Assembly: GCF_002563695.1 (NCBI RefSeq)
Contig: NZ_PDJI01000004.1
Span: 3,782,001-3,846,000 of the forward strand
Origin: Georgenia soli
Lineage (GTDB): Bacteria; Actinomycetota; Actinomycetes; Actinomycetales; Actinomycetaceae
Reading direction: 5' to 3'
Length of the DNA stretch: 64,000 nt
In this document: positions 17,442 through 25,832 of the stretch, in pieces
Layout: the number at the start of each line of letters is the position of its first letter
How positions within the stretch are numbered: position 1 is the stretch's first letter
Notes under the pieces: generated by a model
Seen by the model: only the letters and a program-made list of their open reading frames with translations
What the model was told of the DNA's origin: nothing
The model's database searches: none
Translations under genes and position numbers: made by a program

Positions 17442-19274
17442 GTGACGCGTCGCATCCCGCTGCTCGCCGTGCCGTTGGCCGTAGCCCTCACCCTTACCGC
17501 CTGCTCGAACGACACCGCCGACGGCGCAGCACCGGCGACGACGGCGGAGGCGACCTCCGCCGGGCCCGTGGTCAGCGAGCCGGTGGCACCCGCGGAGACG
17601 GCGGTGCTGACGGCCGAGGGGGAGGCCGCTCTGTCCGTCGAGGCGTCGCGCACGTTCTTCTCGGCCGCACCGCTCGCTGTGGTCGGCACGCCCGAGACGG
17701 CGCTGCAGGCAGCCTCGCTCGGGCTCACGCTCGGTGCGCCGGTCCTGATCGACGAGCCCGGGCCGGCGGCCGAGGGCGACGCGCCGTCGGGCGACGCGCC
17801 GACGGGTGGCGCCTCGGGCGCGGACGCTCCGGCCGGTGACGGCGGGGCCGTCGACCCGACCGCCGAGGAGCTGGCGCGGCTGGGTGCGCAGACGGCGCTC
17901 ACGGTCGGCGCCGTCGACCTCGACGGCACGGAGGAGGTCGACGTCGTCCCCGCTCCGGCCGACGAGGCCGCGCTCTCCGAGCTGGTCGGGGCCGACCTGG
18001 TCGCACAGCCGGTGCCGGCGGGGGAGGAGGTGGCCGTCCTCGCGGCCATGGACCCCGACGTCCCGGCTCTGCTGACGCCGGAGGCGGCACCGGACCGCGG
18101 GACTGCGGAACCGTCGGCCGGCGGTACGGGGACGGGCACCGACGCCGCCACCGAGGCCGGCACCGCTACCGAGGCCGGCACCGACACCGGGGCGGACTCC
18201 GGCCCAGCCGGCACCGACCTGCCGGCGACCGACCGTCCGGACGCCGTCGCCGAGGGCGTCGTCGTCATGACCACCGGCGAACCGGCACAGGCGGCGGCCG
18301 TGGCCAACGCCCGCACCGCGGGCGCCGCCGTCCAGGTGGTCCCCGCCGGCGACCCGCGGGCCACCTCGCAGACGGTGAGCGATACCGCGGCGAACTCGCC
18401 GGAGGTGGTCGTCGGGCTCGGGCCCGCCTTCGGCGACGCCGGCACCCTTGCCTGGCGCACCGCGACGGCCGCGACCGGTACCGAGCTGCCCGGCGGCGGC
18501 CAGCTGGTGCTGCCCGGCAAGACGTACGTGGCGCTGTACGGCACGCCGGGCTCAGGCGCGCTGGGGGTGCTGGGGGAGCAGGACGTCCCGGCGACCGTCG
18601 CACGGGCCGCGGAGCACGCCGAGCCGTACCGCGCGCTGACCGACGACGAGGTCGTCCCTGCGCTCGAGATCATCGCGACCGTGGCGTCGGCCGGCCCGGG
18701 GGAGGACGGCGACTACTCGGCGGAGCGGACCGTCGACCAGCTACGACCCCTCGTCGAGGCCGCGCACGAGCACGGCCAGTACGTGGTGCTCGACCTCCAG
18801 CCGGGGCGCACGGACTTCCTCACCCAGGCGAAGCGGTACGAGGAGCTGCTGAAGCTGCCGAACGTCGGCCTCGCGCTGGACCCGGAGTGGCGGCTGCGGC
18901 CCGACCAGGTCCACCTGCGCCAGATCGGCCAGGTGGACGTCGCGGAGGTCAACGAGGTGGTCACCTGGCTCGCGGACCTGACCCGGGCCAACAACCTCCC
19001 GCAGAAGATGCTGGTGCTCCACCAGTTCCAGGTCAGGATGATCCCCGGCGTCAACGAGGTGGACCAGTCCCGCTCCGAGCTGGCCGTCCTCATCCACGCG
19101 GACGGGCAGGGCGCCCAGGGCGACAAGCGGACCACCTGGCGCACGCTGCGCGCCAACGCGCCGGACGTGGCGCACTGGGGCTGGAAGAACTTCTACGACG
19201 AGGACGTCCCCATGCTCACCCCGGTGCAGACCATGCAGGTCGAGCCCCGACCCGCCTTCGTCAGCTACCAGTAG
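17442..19274 (+). CDS. large secreted lipoprotein of unknown function
   Basis: 610 aa. The GTG start at 17442, with GGAG just before it, gives a lipoprotein signal: VTRRIPLLAVPLAVALTL then lipobox LTAC. After a low-complexity Ala/Thr/Gly-rich linker, a domain resembling cell-wall-binding repeat proteins recurs (TFFSAAPLAVVGTPETALQ), interrupted by another Thr/Ala/Glu repeat stretch (about 225-265). The C-terminal 200 residues form a compact domain (YVVLDLQPGRTDFL, NVGLALDPEWRL, HWGWKNFYDED) found in many actinobacterial surface proteins. The enzymatic role is unknown; the acidic/aromatic pattern would allow a glycosidase-like fold. The stop overlaps the start of the LysE-like gene. Confidence 0.72.
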   Translation: MTRRIPLLAVPLAVALTLTACSNDTADGAAPATTAEATSAGPVVSEPVAPAETAVLTAEGEAALSVEASRTFFSAAPLAVVGTPETALQAASLGLTLGAPVLIDEPGPAAEGDAPSGDAPTGGASGADAPAGDGGAVDPTAEELARLGAQTALTVGAVDLDGTEEVDVVPAPADEAALSELVGADLVAQPVPAGEEVAVLAAMDPDVPALLTPEAAPDRGTAEPSAGGTGTGTDAATEAGTATEAGTDTGADSGPAGTDLPATDRPDAVAEGVVVMTTGEPAQAAAVANARTAGAAVQVVPAGDPRATSQTVSDTAANSPEVVVGLGPAFGDAGTLAWRTATAATGTELPGGGQLVLPGKTYVALYGTPGSGALGVLGEQDVPATVARAAEHAEPYRALTDDEVVPALEIIATVASAGPGEDGDYSAERTVDQLRPLVEAAHEHGQYVVLDLQPGRTDFLTQAKRYEELLKLPNVGLALDPEWRLRPDQVHLRQIGQVDVAEVNEVVTWLADLTRANNLPQKMLVLHQFQVRMIPGVNEVDQSRSELAVLIHADGQGAQGDKRTTWRTLRANAPDVAHWGWKNFYDEDVPMLTPVQTMQVEPRPAFVSYQ

Positions 19275-19954
19275 TGACCGACGCGCTCCTGGCGGGGGTT
19301 GTGGCCGGCTACGGCATCGCCGTCCCGGTCGGGGCGATCGCCGCCTACCTGGTCACGCTGGGCGCGCGCGAGGGGTGGCGGACCGCCGCGGCCGGGGGGC
19401 TCGGTGCCGCCGCCGTCGACGGGCTGTACGCGGCCGTGGCGGTGGCGGCCGGAACGGTGCTCGCCCCGGTGCTCGGGGCCGCACAGGAGCCGCTGCGGTG
19501 GGCGGCTGCGACGGTCCTCCTGGTGCTCGGGATCTTCTTGCTGCGTCCGGCGCTGCGTCCGTCGTCGACGACGACGGCGGAGCCGACGGTGCCGACCGGG
19601 CCCGCCGGGACGGCGGACGCGAGCGAGGCGGGGACCGCCGACGGGCGCGCGGGACGACGTCCCGCGCGCGCCTTCCTCACCGTCTTCGGGCTCACGCTGG
19701 TCAACCCCGCCACCGTCGTCTACTTCACGGCGCTCGTCGCCGGCCGGGGCGTCGGGGTCCTGGAGACCCCGGCGCAACGCGCGGCCTTCGTTGTCGGCGC
19801 GTTCGCCGCGTCGGCCAGCTGGCAGCTGCTCCTCGCGGGCGCCGGGGCACGGCTCGGGCGCGCGCTGACCGGGCCCCGCGGACGACGGTGGACGGCGCTG
19901 GTGGGCGGGTCCGTCGTCGTGCTGCTCGCGGTGCGGTCCGCGCTCGGCGGCTGA
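19274..19954 (+). CDS. LysE/RhtB family exporter
   Basis: 226 aa, about six transmembrane segments. It starts with the family's GYGIAVPVGAIAAYLVTLGAREGW, and LTLVNPATVVYFTAL after a hydrophilic loop (about 100-130) is the second conserved block. Members export amino acids or small metabolites; the substrate is unknown. The GTG at 19274 shares a base with the stop of the lipoprotein gene. A 16-bp tandem array begins 10 bp after its stop. Confidence 0.83.
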   Translation: MTDALLAGVVAGYGIAVPVGAIAAYLVTLGAREGWRTAAAGGLGAAAVDGLYAAVAVAAGTVLAPVLGAAQEPLRWAAATVLLVLGIFLLRPALRPSSTTTAEPTVPTGPAGTADASEAGTADGRAGRRPARAFLTVFGLTLVNPATVVYFTALVAGRGVGVLETPAQRAAFVVGAFAASASWQLLLAGAGARLGRALTGPRGRRWTALVGGSVVVLLAVRSALGG

Positions 19955-19964
19955 GAGCCGCCGG

Positions 19965-20059
19965 CAGCCGGGACCGCCGGCAGCCGGGACCGCCGGTTGC
20001 CGGGACCGCCGGTGGCCGGGACCGCCGGTCGCCGGGACCGCCGGTCGCCGGGACCGCCG

Positions 20060-20060
<1 letters not shown>
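19965..20060. repeat. six tandem 16-bp units between convergent genes
   Basis: Units 19965-19980 through 20045-20060 have the form (C/T)NGCCGGGACCGCCGG. Each has an inverted core (CCGG...CCGG). The array fills the space between the LysE-type gene and the GHQR-like gene, and its last base is the first base of the latter's stop codon. Confidence 0.88.
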
Positions 20061-21130
<1,070 letters not shown>

Positions 21131-21590
21131 GCTTCCGACCCTACGTCCGCAGGCACTGTCGCACTCGGGTGGCCGTCAGGTGGCGAGCCCAAGAGCGCAG
21201 CTGGCGAAATGGCCGCCCGAACTGCTGCCTCCTCGAGCAGCGTATGGCTGTGGCGCACCGGAACTCGCGGCCCCTGACCACAGGTGTGTCCGCAAGACCC
21301 GCCATCACCGGGCACTCTCGCGGACGGGTCTTGCGGTCACTCCAACGTGGGAGGCGTGGGACGACCTGCACAATCTTCGCAAGGGGTTCGTCTTGCGGGA
21401 CGTCCGGATCTGCCGCAGAGCGCGGCGTCCTGGAACGCCTTGCCGAGGGGCTGCTTCCGCCATCCCGCTTCTAGGTGACAGGGCCGGTGACCGGATGCCC
21501 ATCTGGCCACGGCATCCGGGACGACAGCCAGAGGTAGCAGCGAGTCGACGGGCGCCATGTTTGGATGGCGGTCGGGACCAAACCCAGGAG
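21131..21590. other. 460-bp non-coding left flank of the island
   Basis: No convincing gene. Base composition drops from here on relative to the flanking chromosome. The stretch should contain the promoter of the GHQR-like gene (reading left) and that of the ApeA-like gene (reading right). A strong 19-bp inverted repeat sits at 21283-21343. Frames open in this region show no recognisable protein. Confidence 0.55.
21283..21343. repeat. 19-bp inverted repeat with 23-bp loop
   Basis: Left arm 21283-21301, right arm 21325-21343; 17 of 19 pairs, with an unbroken inner stem CGCAAGACCCG / CGGGTCTTGCG. There is no T-tract. It is about 150 bp upstream of the GHQR-like start and 250 bp upstream of the ApeA-like start. 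It could be a recombination or element-end site, an operator, or a factor-independent terminator for incoming transcription. Confidence 0.7.
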
Positions 21591-23111
21591 ATGGCGGAAC
21601 GGAGGCCTGTGGTACGCGCATTCGAACCGACCATCGGAATGTGGTGGGTGGCCGGCACGCCCGAGCAGCGCATCCCCGGTTACCTAGACGTGCAGACGTC
21701 CCCTGACGTTTCGCCGTGGCGGCTGACGCTATACGGAGAGTTGGAAGGGCCGCCGTCTGCACCCGGCTTGGTCCAGTATGTGGCGCTTCACGGCGAGACC
21801 CCGGCCGGACTGTTCACGCTGATGCGGGCAAGCCTGCGTGGCGGGCCTTCGGGGATGCTGGACGCGTCCGTCAAGGAGACGGTCTGGGAGGGCTGGCAGT
21901 TGGTTCACGGCGGGCATGTCGTGAGCCAAGAGGGCTACAGATCCGCGACCTTCCAGCTTCCCGGTCTGTGGCACTGGCTCGGGCCCACTCGGCTGAACAG
22001 CAACATGACGAGCGAGCTGCACGCCGGGGCAGCCGATTGGACACGACCGCAGCCCGGCGAGCTCGGCACGCAGCTGACCGCCGACATCGGGTCAGGTATG
22101 AAGCTGGTGCTGGGACCCACCTATACACAGCGGTCAGGGCGCGAACAGAAGTCTCTGAAGTACTACGCCCAGTACTCCCTGACAGCCCCTGCTGGTGTCC
22201 ACGTGGAGGTGATCGAGCGGGTGACCCTCGCCCTGACCAACCTGCATGCCATCGTCACGGGGACCCCCATGGACCACTTCGACATGGACTTGGTCACCAT
22301 GACCGGCAGCATGGTGCACGTCATGGACGCTCGCCGCCCAATCGGCCGTCGATGGAATTCCGGCTTGGCAGACCCGTTCTTCGACACGGCAGACATCGAC
22401 TTCTCCGCCTTCATCCCACGCTGGTTGGCACTGTGCGAGCTGGTGCCGGTGGCGATCGGGGCGGCCGCTCCGCGGGATGACCGACAGTTCCTGCAGAGCA
22501 AGCTCATCGACGCGTGCAACGGGCTTGAGGCGCTGGCATCGCACATGTGGGCTGACGCAGCCCCGTCAACCAAGGACACCGAGCTGCTCGAGCAGCTCAA
22601 GGAGTTCGGCCTCAACCGCGACTTCCGTGACTCCGTCAAGTTGACGCTGCAGATGCGCCGTTTCCCTCTCAACAAGAAGCTCGAGCAGCTCGCGGAGACC
22701 ATCGGAGCAGACTCGGCGACATGGCTGCTCGGTGATGTCCCGGTGTGGGCCGACCTCACGGCCGGCTTGCGCAACAGCCTCGCCCACGGTTTCGCGATGG
22801 ATGGACGCCTGGGCGATGACACCAAGTTCGTCTTGCTGGCAGAGGAGTCCGCCACCGCAGTGCTGCGGCTGGCCCTGCTCCGAGAGGCCGGCTATGACAA
22901 CAGGCGCTCATCGAAGCCCGGCGAGCTCCTTCGCAGCGACGGGCGCAGCGTTGCCGGACACCGCAACTCGCAACTCTTCGACGCCCTGGAGGTCGTGGCC
23001 CACCACTCCGATCACTGGCAGCACTGGAAGGCCACGAGAGAGTCAGCGCGGGACGCACGCGTCGCCGACAGCACCACTTCCGCGCCGCCCTTGGACGGCT
23101 CCTTAGAGTGA
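21591..23111 (+). CDS. ApeA-like HEPN anti-phage protein
   Basis: 506 aa. The N-terminal part has the pattern of the ApeA N-terminal domain: a GMWWV opening at residues 16-20, a beta-rich IPGYLDVQTSP and LTLYGELEG, and the later LPGLWHWLG. The C-terminal third is helical and carries R394-NSLA-H399, the Rx4H ribonuclease motif of HEPN domains, within WADLTAGLRNSLAHGF. ApeA proteins stop phage growth by abortive infection, presumably through RNA cleavage. The start is uncertain: at ATG 21591 the AGGAG lies directly against the codon, and GTG 21609 is an alternative. Lower G+C and less biased codons than its neighbours, plus the recombinase downstream, suggest horizontal transfer. Confidence 0.75.
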   Translation: MAERRPVVRAFEPTIGMWWVAGTPEQRIPGYLDVQTSPDVSPWRLTLYGELEGPPSAPGLVQYVALHGETPAGLFTLMRASLRGGPSGMLDASVKETVWEGWQLVHGGHVVSQEGYRSATFQLPGLWHWLGPTRLNSNMTSELHAGAADWTRPQPGELGTQLTADIGSGMKLVLGPTYTQRSGREQKSLKYYAQYSLTAPAGVHVEVIERVTLALTNLHAIVTGTPMDHFDMDLVTMTGSMVHVMDARRPIGRRWNSGLADPFFDTADIDFSAFIPRWLALCELVPVAIGAAAPRDDRQFLQSKLIDACNGLEALASHMWADAAPSTKDTELLEQLKEFGLNRDFRDSVKLTLQMRRFPLNKKLEQLAETIGADSATWLLGDVPVWADLTAGLRNSLAHGFAMDGRLGDDTKFVLLAEESATAVLRLALLREAGYDNRRSSKPGELLRSDGRSVAGHRNSQLFDALEVVAHHSDHWQHWKATRESARDARVADSTTSAPPLDGSLE

Positions 23112-23360
23112 GCTGGCCGGCCAGATCCTTCACCGGTCGGCCCGGTCCTTTCTACTCAGAGCGTGGTGGACGGCGCATTGAGACTGCGTCATGCCCGGCC
23201 CGAGGCGCTGGCGAGGTCCGTGCGGGCCGATTGGCGGGGCTGCGGCCAAGAGCGCCCAAGGCCAGGAGGAGGCGGTCGTGCACTACGGCCAACATCCGGA
23301 AATGACGCGGAGAGGTCCTAATCCGAAATTGAGGCGGCGCGGCGGTTAGGCAGAGCGGGC
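23112..23360. other. intergenic stretch within the island, no feature recognised
   Basis: About 250 bp between the ApeA-like gene and a small gene on the other strand. It holds two loosely similar segments around 23295 and 23320 (ATCCGGAAATGACGCGG and ATCCGAAATTGAGGCGG). They may be relics of a repeat; nothing else can be supported. Confidence 0.35.
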
Positions 23361-23516
23361 TTACCAACCGTGGGTTCTCTTGCTAGTGACGTGCCATGCG
23401 CCGGGGTGGTCGGAAAAACACGGATGGATGGACCTGACTGCACGACCTGACAAACGAAGGTAGAGCATGGCTCGTCGCGCGAGCCAGCGGTTCGCGTAAG
23501 GGATCTTGGTGCACAT
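23361..23516 (-). CDS. small basic Cys/His protein
   Basis: 51 aa, not in a family I can name. It is Arg-rich (ANRWLARRAMLYLRLSGRAVR) and ends with HPCFSDHPGAWHVTSKRTHGW, a Cys/His cluster. It resembles the C-terminal end of small metal-binding-looking proteins common on actinobacterial mobile DNA. The ATG at 23516 is preceded by GGAGG with 4 bp spacing, which is the best evidence that it is translated. It could also be a remnant of a longer gene. Confidence 0.42.
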   Translation of the reverse strand: MCTKIPYANRWLARRAMLYLRLSGRAVRSIHPCFSDHPGAWHVTSKRTHGW

Positions 23517-23896
23517 GGCGCCTCCAACGAAGATGACTGGTTGGAGTGGCGCCTCGCTCATCGACGAACGACACAACGGCGGTGTGCTTCATGCACCCGG
23601 CTCACCCGCATTCCAAGGTCCGCAGAGCCGGAGGGACGCACCAAGGCTAGCAGCGAGCGGCGGGACTCCGCCGGTGGCCGCGCGGTCGTGCCGATGAGCT
23701 GCCGCACACAGCGTGCGCTGCGGCCATCCGCATCTGCCGGGATCCGTGCGCTTGCCCCGTCTGGGGATCCCGTTACGGGGCAGGCTGCCCTTGCAGCCGA
23801 GAGCGGGAAGCGGCCTGCTGGTGGAGTCGGGCGCTGCCCGATGCTCGTCGTGGCCGCGTTCCGTAGCCGGGCGGGCCTAGCTTTTGGAGGTGCGCC
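23517..23896. other. 380-bp region upstream of the recombinase
   Basis: No gene is seen. It should hold the recombinase promoter (a TAGCTT-like -10 near 23878) and, by position, any resolution site used by the recombinase. An 11-bp inverted repeat lies at 23750-23785. Confidence 0.4.
23750..23785. repeat. 11-bp inverted repeat upstream of the recombinase
   Basis: GCTTGCCCCGT (23750-23760) and ACGGGGCAGGC (23775-23785), 10 of 11 pairs, with a 14-bp spacer. It is 112 bp before the recombinase start, where Tn3-type res subsites usually lie. It may instead be a terminator hairpin. Confidence 0.5.
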
Positions 23897-24421
23897 GTGA
23901 GCGCGCTGCTTGTCGGATACGCCCGATGCTCCACCGATGGACAGGACCTGACAGCTCAACGCGATGCTCTCCTCGGTCTCGGCGTCGGTGCTGACCGGAT
24001 CTACGTCGATCACGGTCTGACCGGCGCCAATCGTGAGCGACCTGGATTGCGCGAGGCGCTCGCCGCCTGTCGGGCGGGCGACACCTTGGTGGTCACCAAG
24101 CTCGATCGCCTTGCCAGGTCACTTCCTGACGCCCGAGCGATCGCCGACGAACTCACCACCCGTCGGATCAGCCTGAGTCTGGGCGGGTCGGACTACGACC
24201 CCACCCACGCGGTTGGCCGACTGCTGTTCAACGTGCTTGCCATGGTTGCGGAGTTCGAGTCCGACCTGATCCGGCTGCGCACCCGCGAAGGGATGAAGGT
24301 GGCCCACCGCACCGCCGAGATCGCCGAGCTGTTCGGTGTCGGTCGTTCGACCGTCTACCGCGCGATCGAACGGCAACGCGTCGAGACCAGCGCCGACTCT
24401 GAGGAGACAGCGATGCGCTGA
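23897..24421 (+). CDS. serine recombinase (Tn3-type resolvase/invertase), internally shortened
   Basis: 174 aa, GTG start after TTTTGGAGG. The catalytic domain is intact: Ser12 with Arg10 in GYARCSTDGQDL, KLDRLARS, and the E-helix region AMVAEFESDLIRLRTREGM. Full-length relatives are near 195-205 aa and have a linker rich in Lys/Gly/Arg followed by a complete Hin-type helix-turn-helix. Here TREGMKVA runs straight into HRTAEIAELFGVGRSTVYRAIER, so the linker and first helix of the DNA-binding domain (about 30 residues) are missing in frame. It probably binds DNA poorly. It ends 8 bp from the larC stop, marking the right edge of the island. Confidence 0.85.
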   Translation: MSALLVGYARCSTDGQDLTAQRDALLGLGVGADRIYVDHGLTGANRERPGLREALAACRAGDTLVVTKLDRLARSLPDARAIADELTTRRISLSLGGSDYDPTHAVGRLLFNVLAMVAEFESDLIRLRTREGMKVAHRTAEIAELFGVGRSTVYRAIERQRVETSADSEETAMR

Positions 24422-24428
24422 CACCCAC

Positions 24429-25832
24429 TCACGGCGCCGGCGCGCCAGGCTCGAGGCGGGCCTCCAGCGCGGCCCGGCGAGCCCGGTCCAGCACGACGCG
24501 CTCGGGCAGACCGAGCGCGTCGGCCGCCGCGGCGACGTCGTCGAACTCGGGGGTGGCCTGGCGGACGGCCACGCCGTCGTGGGCGACCTTGATGCGCACC
24601 GGCTGGCCGTCCACGTCCACGGCCCGCCAGGTGCGTTCGAGGACCCGGCGGTGCAGAGGGGCGTGCTGGCGCACGCCCAGCGTGGTGGTGTGGTCGAGGA
24701 TCGCCGCGCTGACGGCTTCGGCGGCGGCCCCAGGCGGGCACAGGGCGTGGAGCGTGTGCGCGGGCCGTCCCTTCTTCATCAGGATGGGGGAGAGCCAGGC
24801 GTCGAGGGCCCCGGCCTCGAGCACCCGGGCGAGCACGCCGGGCCACAGCCGCGGGTCGAGATCATCGACGTTGGCCTCCAGCTGCACGACCTCGGCCGGG
24901 GTGCCGGGAACGACCGCGCCCGCGGCGTCCGCGTCCGGGTCCGTGAGAAGGCCGCTCGCCTCCTCGCCGACGAGGACCCGCACGACGTTGGGCCGCCCCG
25001 GAAGATCCTTGGTGCCCGCACCGACGCCGACCGCGGCGAGGGTCATCGCAGGCATCGGGCCGGCGGCGGAGGCCAGGGCCCGTACCAGGGCGACGCCGGT
25101 CGGCGTGGCGAGCTCACCGACCGGGCGGACGGCCCCCACCTGCGCCTGCGGTTGGTGGTGGTCGGCGGGACCGTGCTCGTGGTGGTGCCCGCCGCCGTCG
25201 TCGTCGTGATGGTGCGTGTGACCGCCGTCGTGGTCGTGGGCATGGTCGTGGTCGTGCGCGGGCGCCGAGGCCGCCCCGGAGACCACGGGCCAGCCCACGG
25301 CTAGCTGCGCCACCGCCGGGACGGGGACCGGGATGTCGCCGTGCGCCGCGCGGATCCGCCCCTCGCCGAGCGCGATCGCGGTGGCCGTGACGGTGCCGGC
25401 ACCCAGGAGCCGGAGTCCCTCGCACACGCCGACGACGTCGGCGATCGAGTCGAGCGCGCCGACCTCGTGGAAGTGCACGTCCTCGGCGCTGGTGCCGTGG
25501 ACGTGCCCCTCCGCCTCGGCCAGCCGCGCAAAGGTCGCCAGCGCATGGCGCCTGGTCTCCTCGGCGAGCTCGGCCTGCTCGAGCATGCCGCGGATGGTCG
25601 TCCAGCGCCGGTGCGGCGGGTCGTCGACGAGCGGCTCGACGTCGACCTTGGTGGCCCGCTGCCCCGCCCGCACGACCTCGGCGCGCGTGAGCCGCACCGA
25701 GCCCGGCACCACGGCGTCGACGGCCGCCTGAAGAGCGCCCAGGTCCGCGCCGGCGTCGACGAGCGCGCCGAGGAGCATGTCCCCGGCGACGCCCGCGCTG
25801 ACGTCCAGCCAGACCGGTCGCCCGGCGTTCAG
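24429..25832 (-). CDS. larC: nickel pincer cofactor biosynthesis protein LarC
   Basis: About 467 aa. The cyclometallase inserts nickel into the pyridinium dithiocarboxylate pincer. It has the N-terminal VWLDVSAGVAGDMLLGAL signature and a His/Asp-rich stretch around residues 205-245 (HDHDHAHDHDGGHTHHHDD), typical of the nickel-binding LarC loop. The C-terminal block includes LEANVDDLDPRLW and SPILMKKGRPAHTL. No ATG, GTG or TTG lies in frame close to the N-terminus; the best start is CTG at 25832, overlapping the larA TGA (CTGA) and preceded by GGGAGAGG. Translation may depend on coupling to larA. Confidence 0.85.
   Translation of the reverse strand: MNAGRPVWLDVSAGVAGDMLLGALVDAGADLGALQAAVDAVVPGSVRLTRAEVVRAGQRATKVDVEPLVDDPPHRRWTTIRGMLEQAELAEETRRHALATFARLAEAEGHVHGTSAEDVHFHEVGALDSIADVVGVCEGLRLLGAGTVTATAIALGEGRIRAAHGDIPVPVPAVAQLAVGWPVVSGAASAPAHDHDHAHDHDGGHTHHHDDDGGGHHHEHGPADHHQPQAQVGAVRPVGELATPTGVALVRALASAAGPMPAMTLAAVGVGAGTKDLPGRPNVVRVLVGEEASGLLTDPDADAAGAVVPGTPAEVVQLEANVDDLDPRLWPGVLARVLEAGALDAWLSPILMKKGRPAHTLHALCPPGAAAEAVSAAILDHTTTLGVRQHAPLHRRVLERTWRAVDVDGQPVRIKVAHDGVAVRQATPEFDDVAAAADALGLPERVVLDRARRAALEARLEPGAPAP

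Noticed and set aside
21337..21762. Short frames on both strands left of the ApeA-like gene as genes
   Set aside because: No ribosome site, no recognisable domain, and codon use does not fit coding sequence.
23897..24421. Phage integrase or large serine integrase
   Set aside because: It is far too short, and the motifs are those of small resolvases/invertases. No phage structural genes are nearby.
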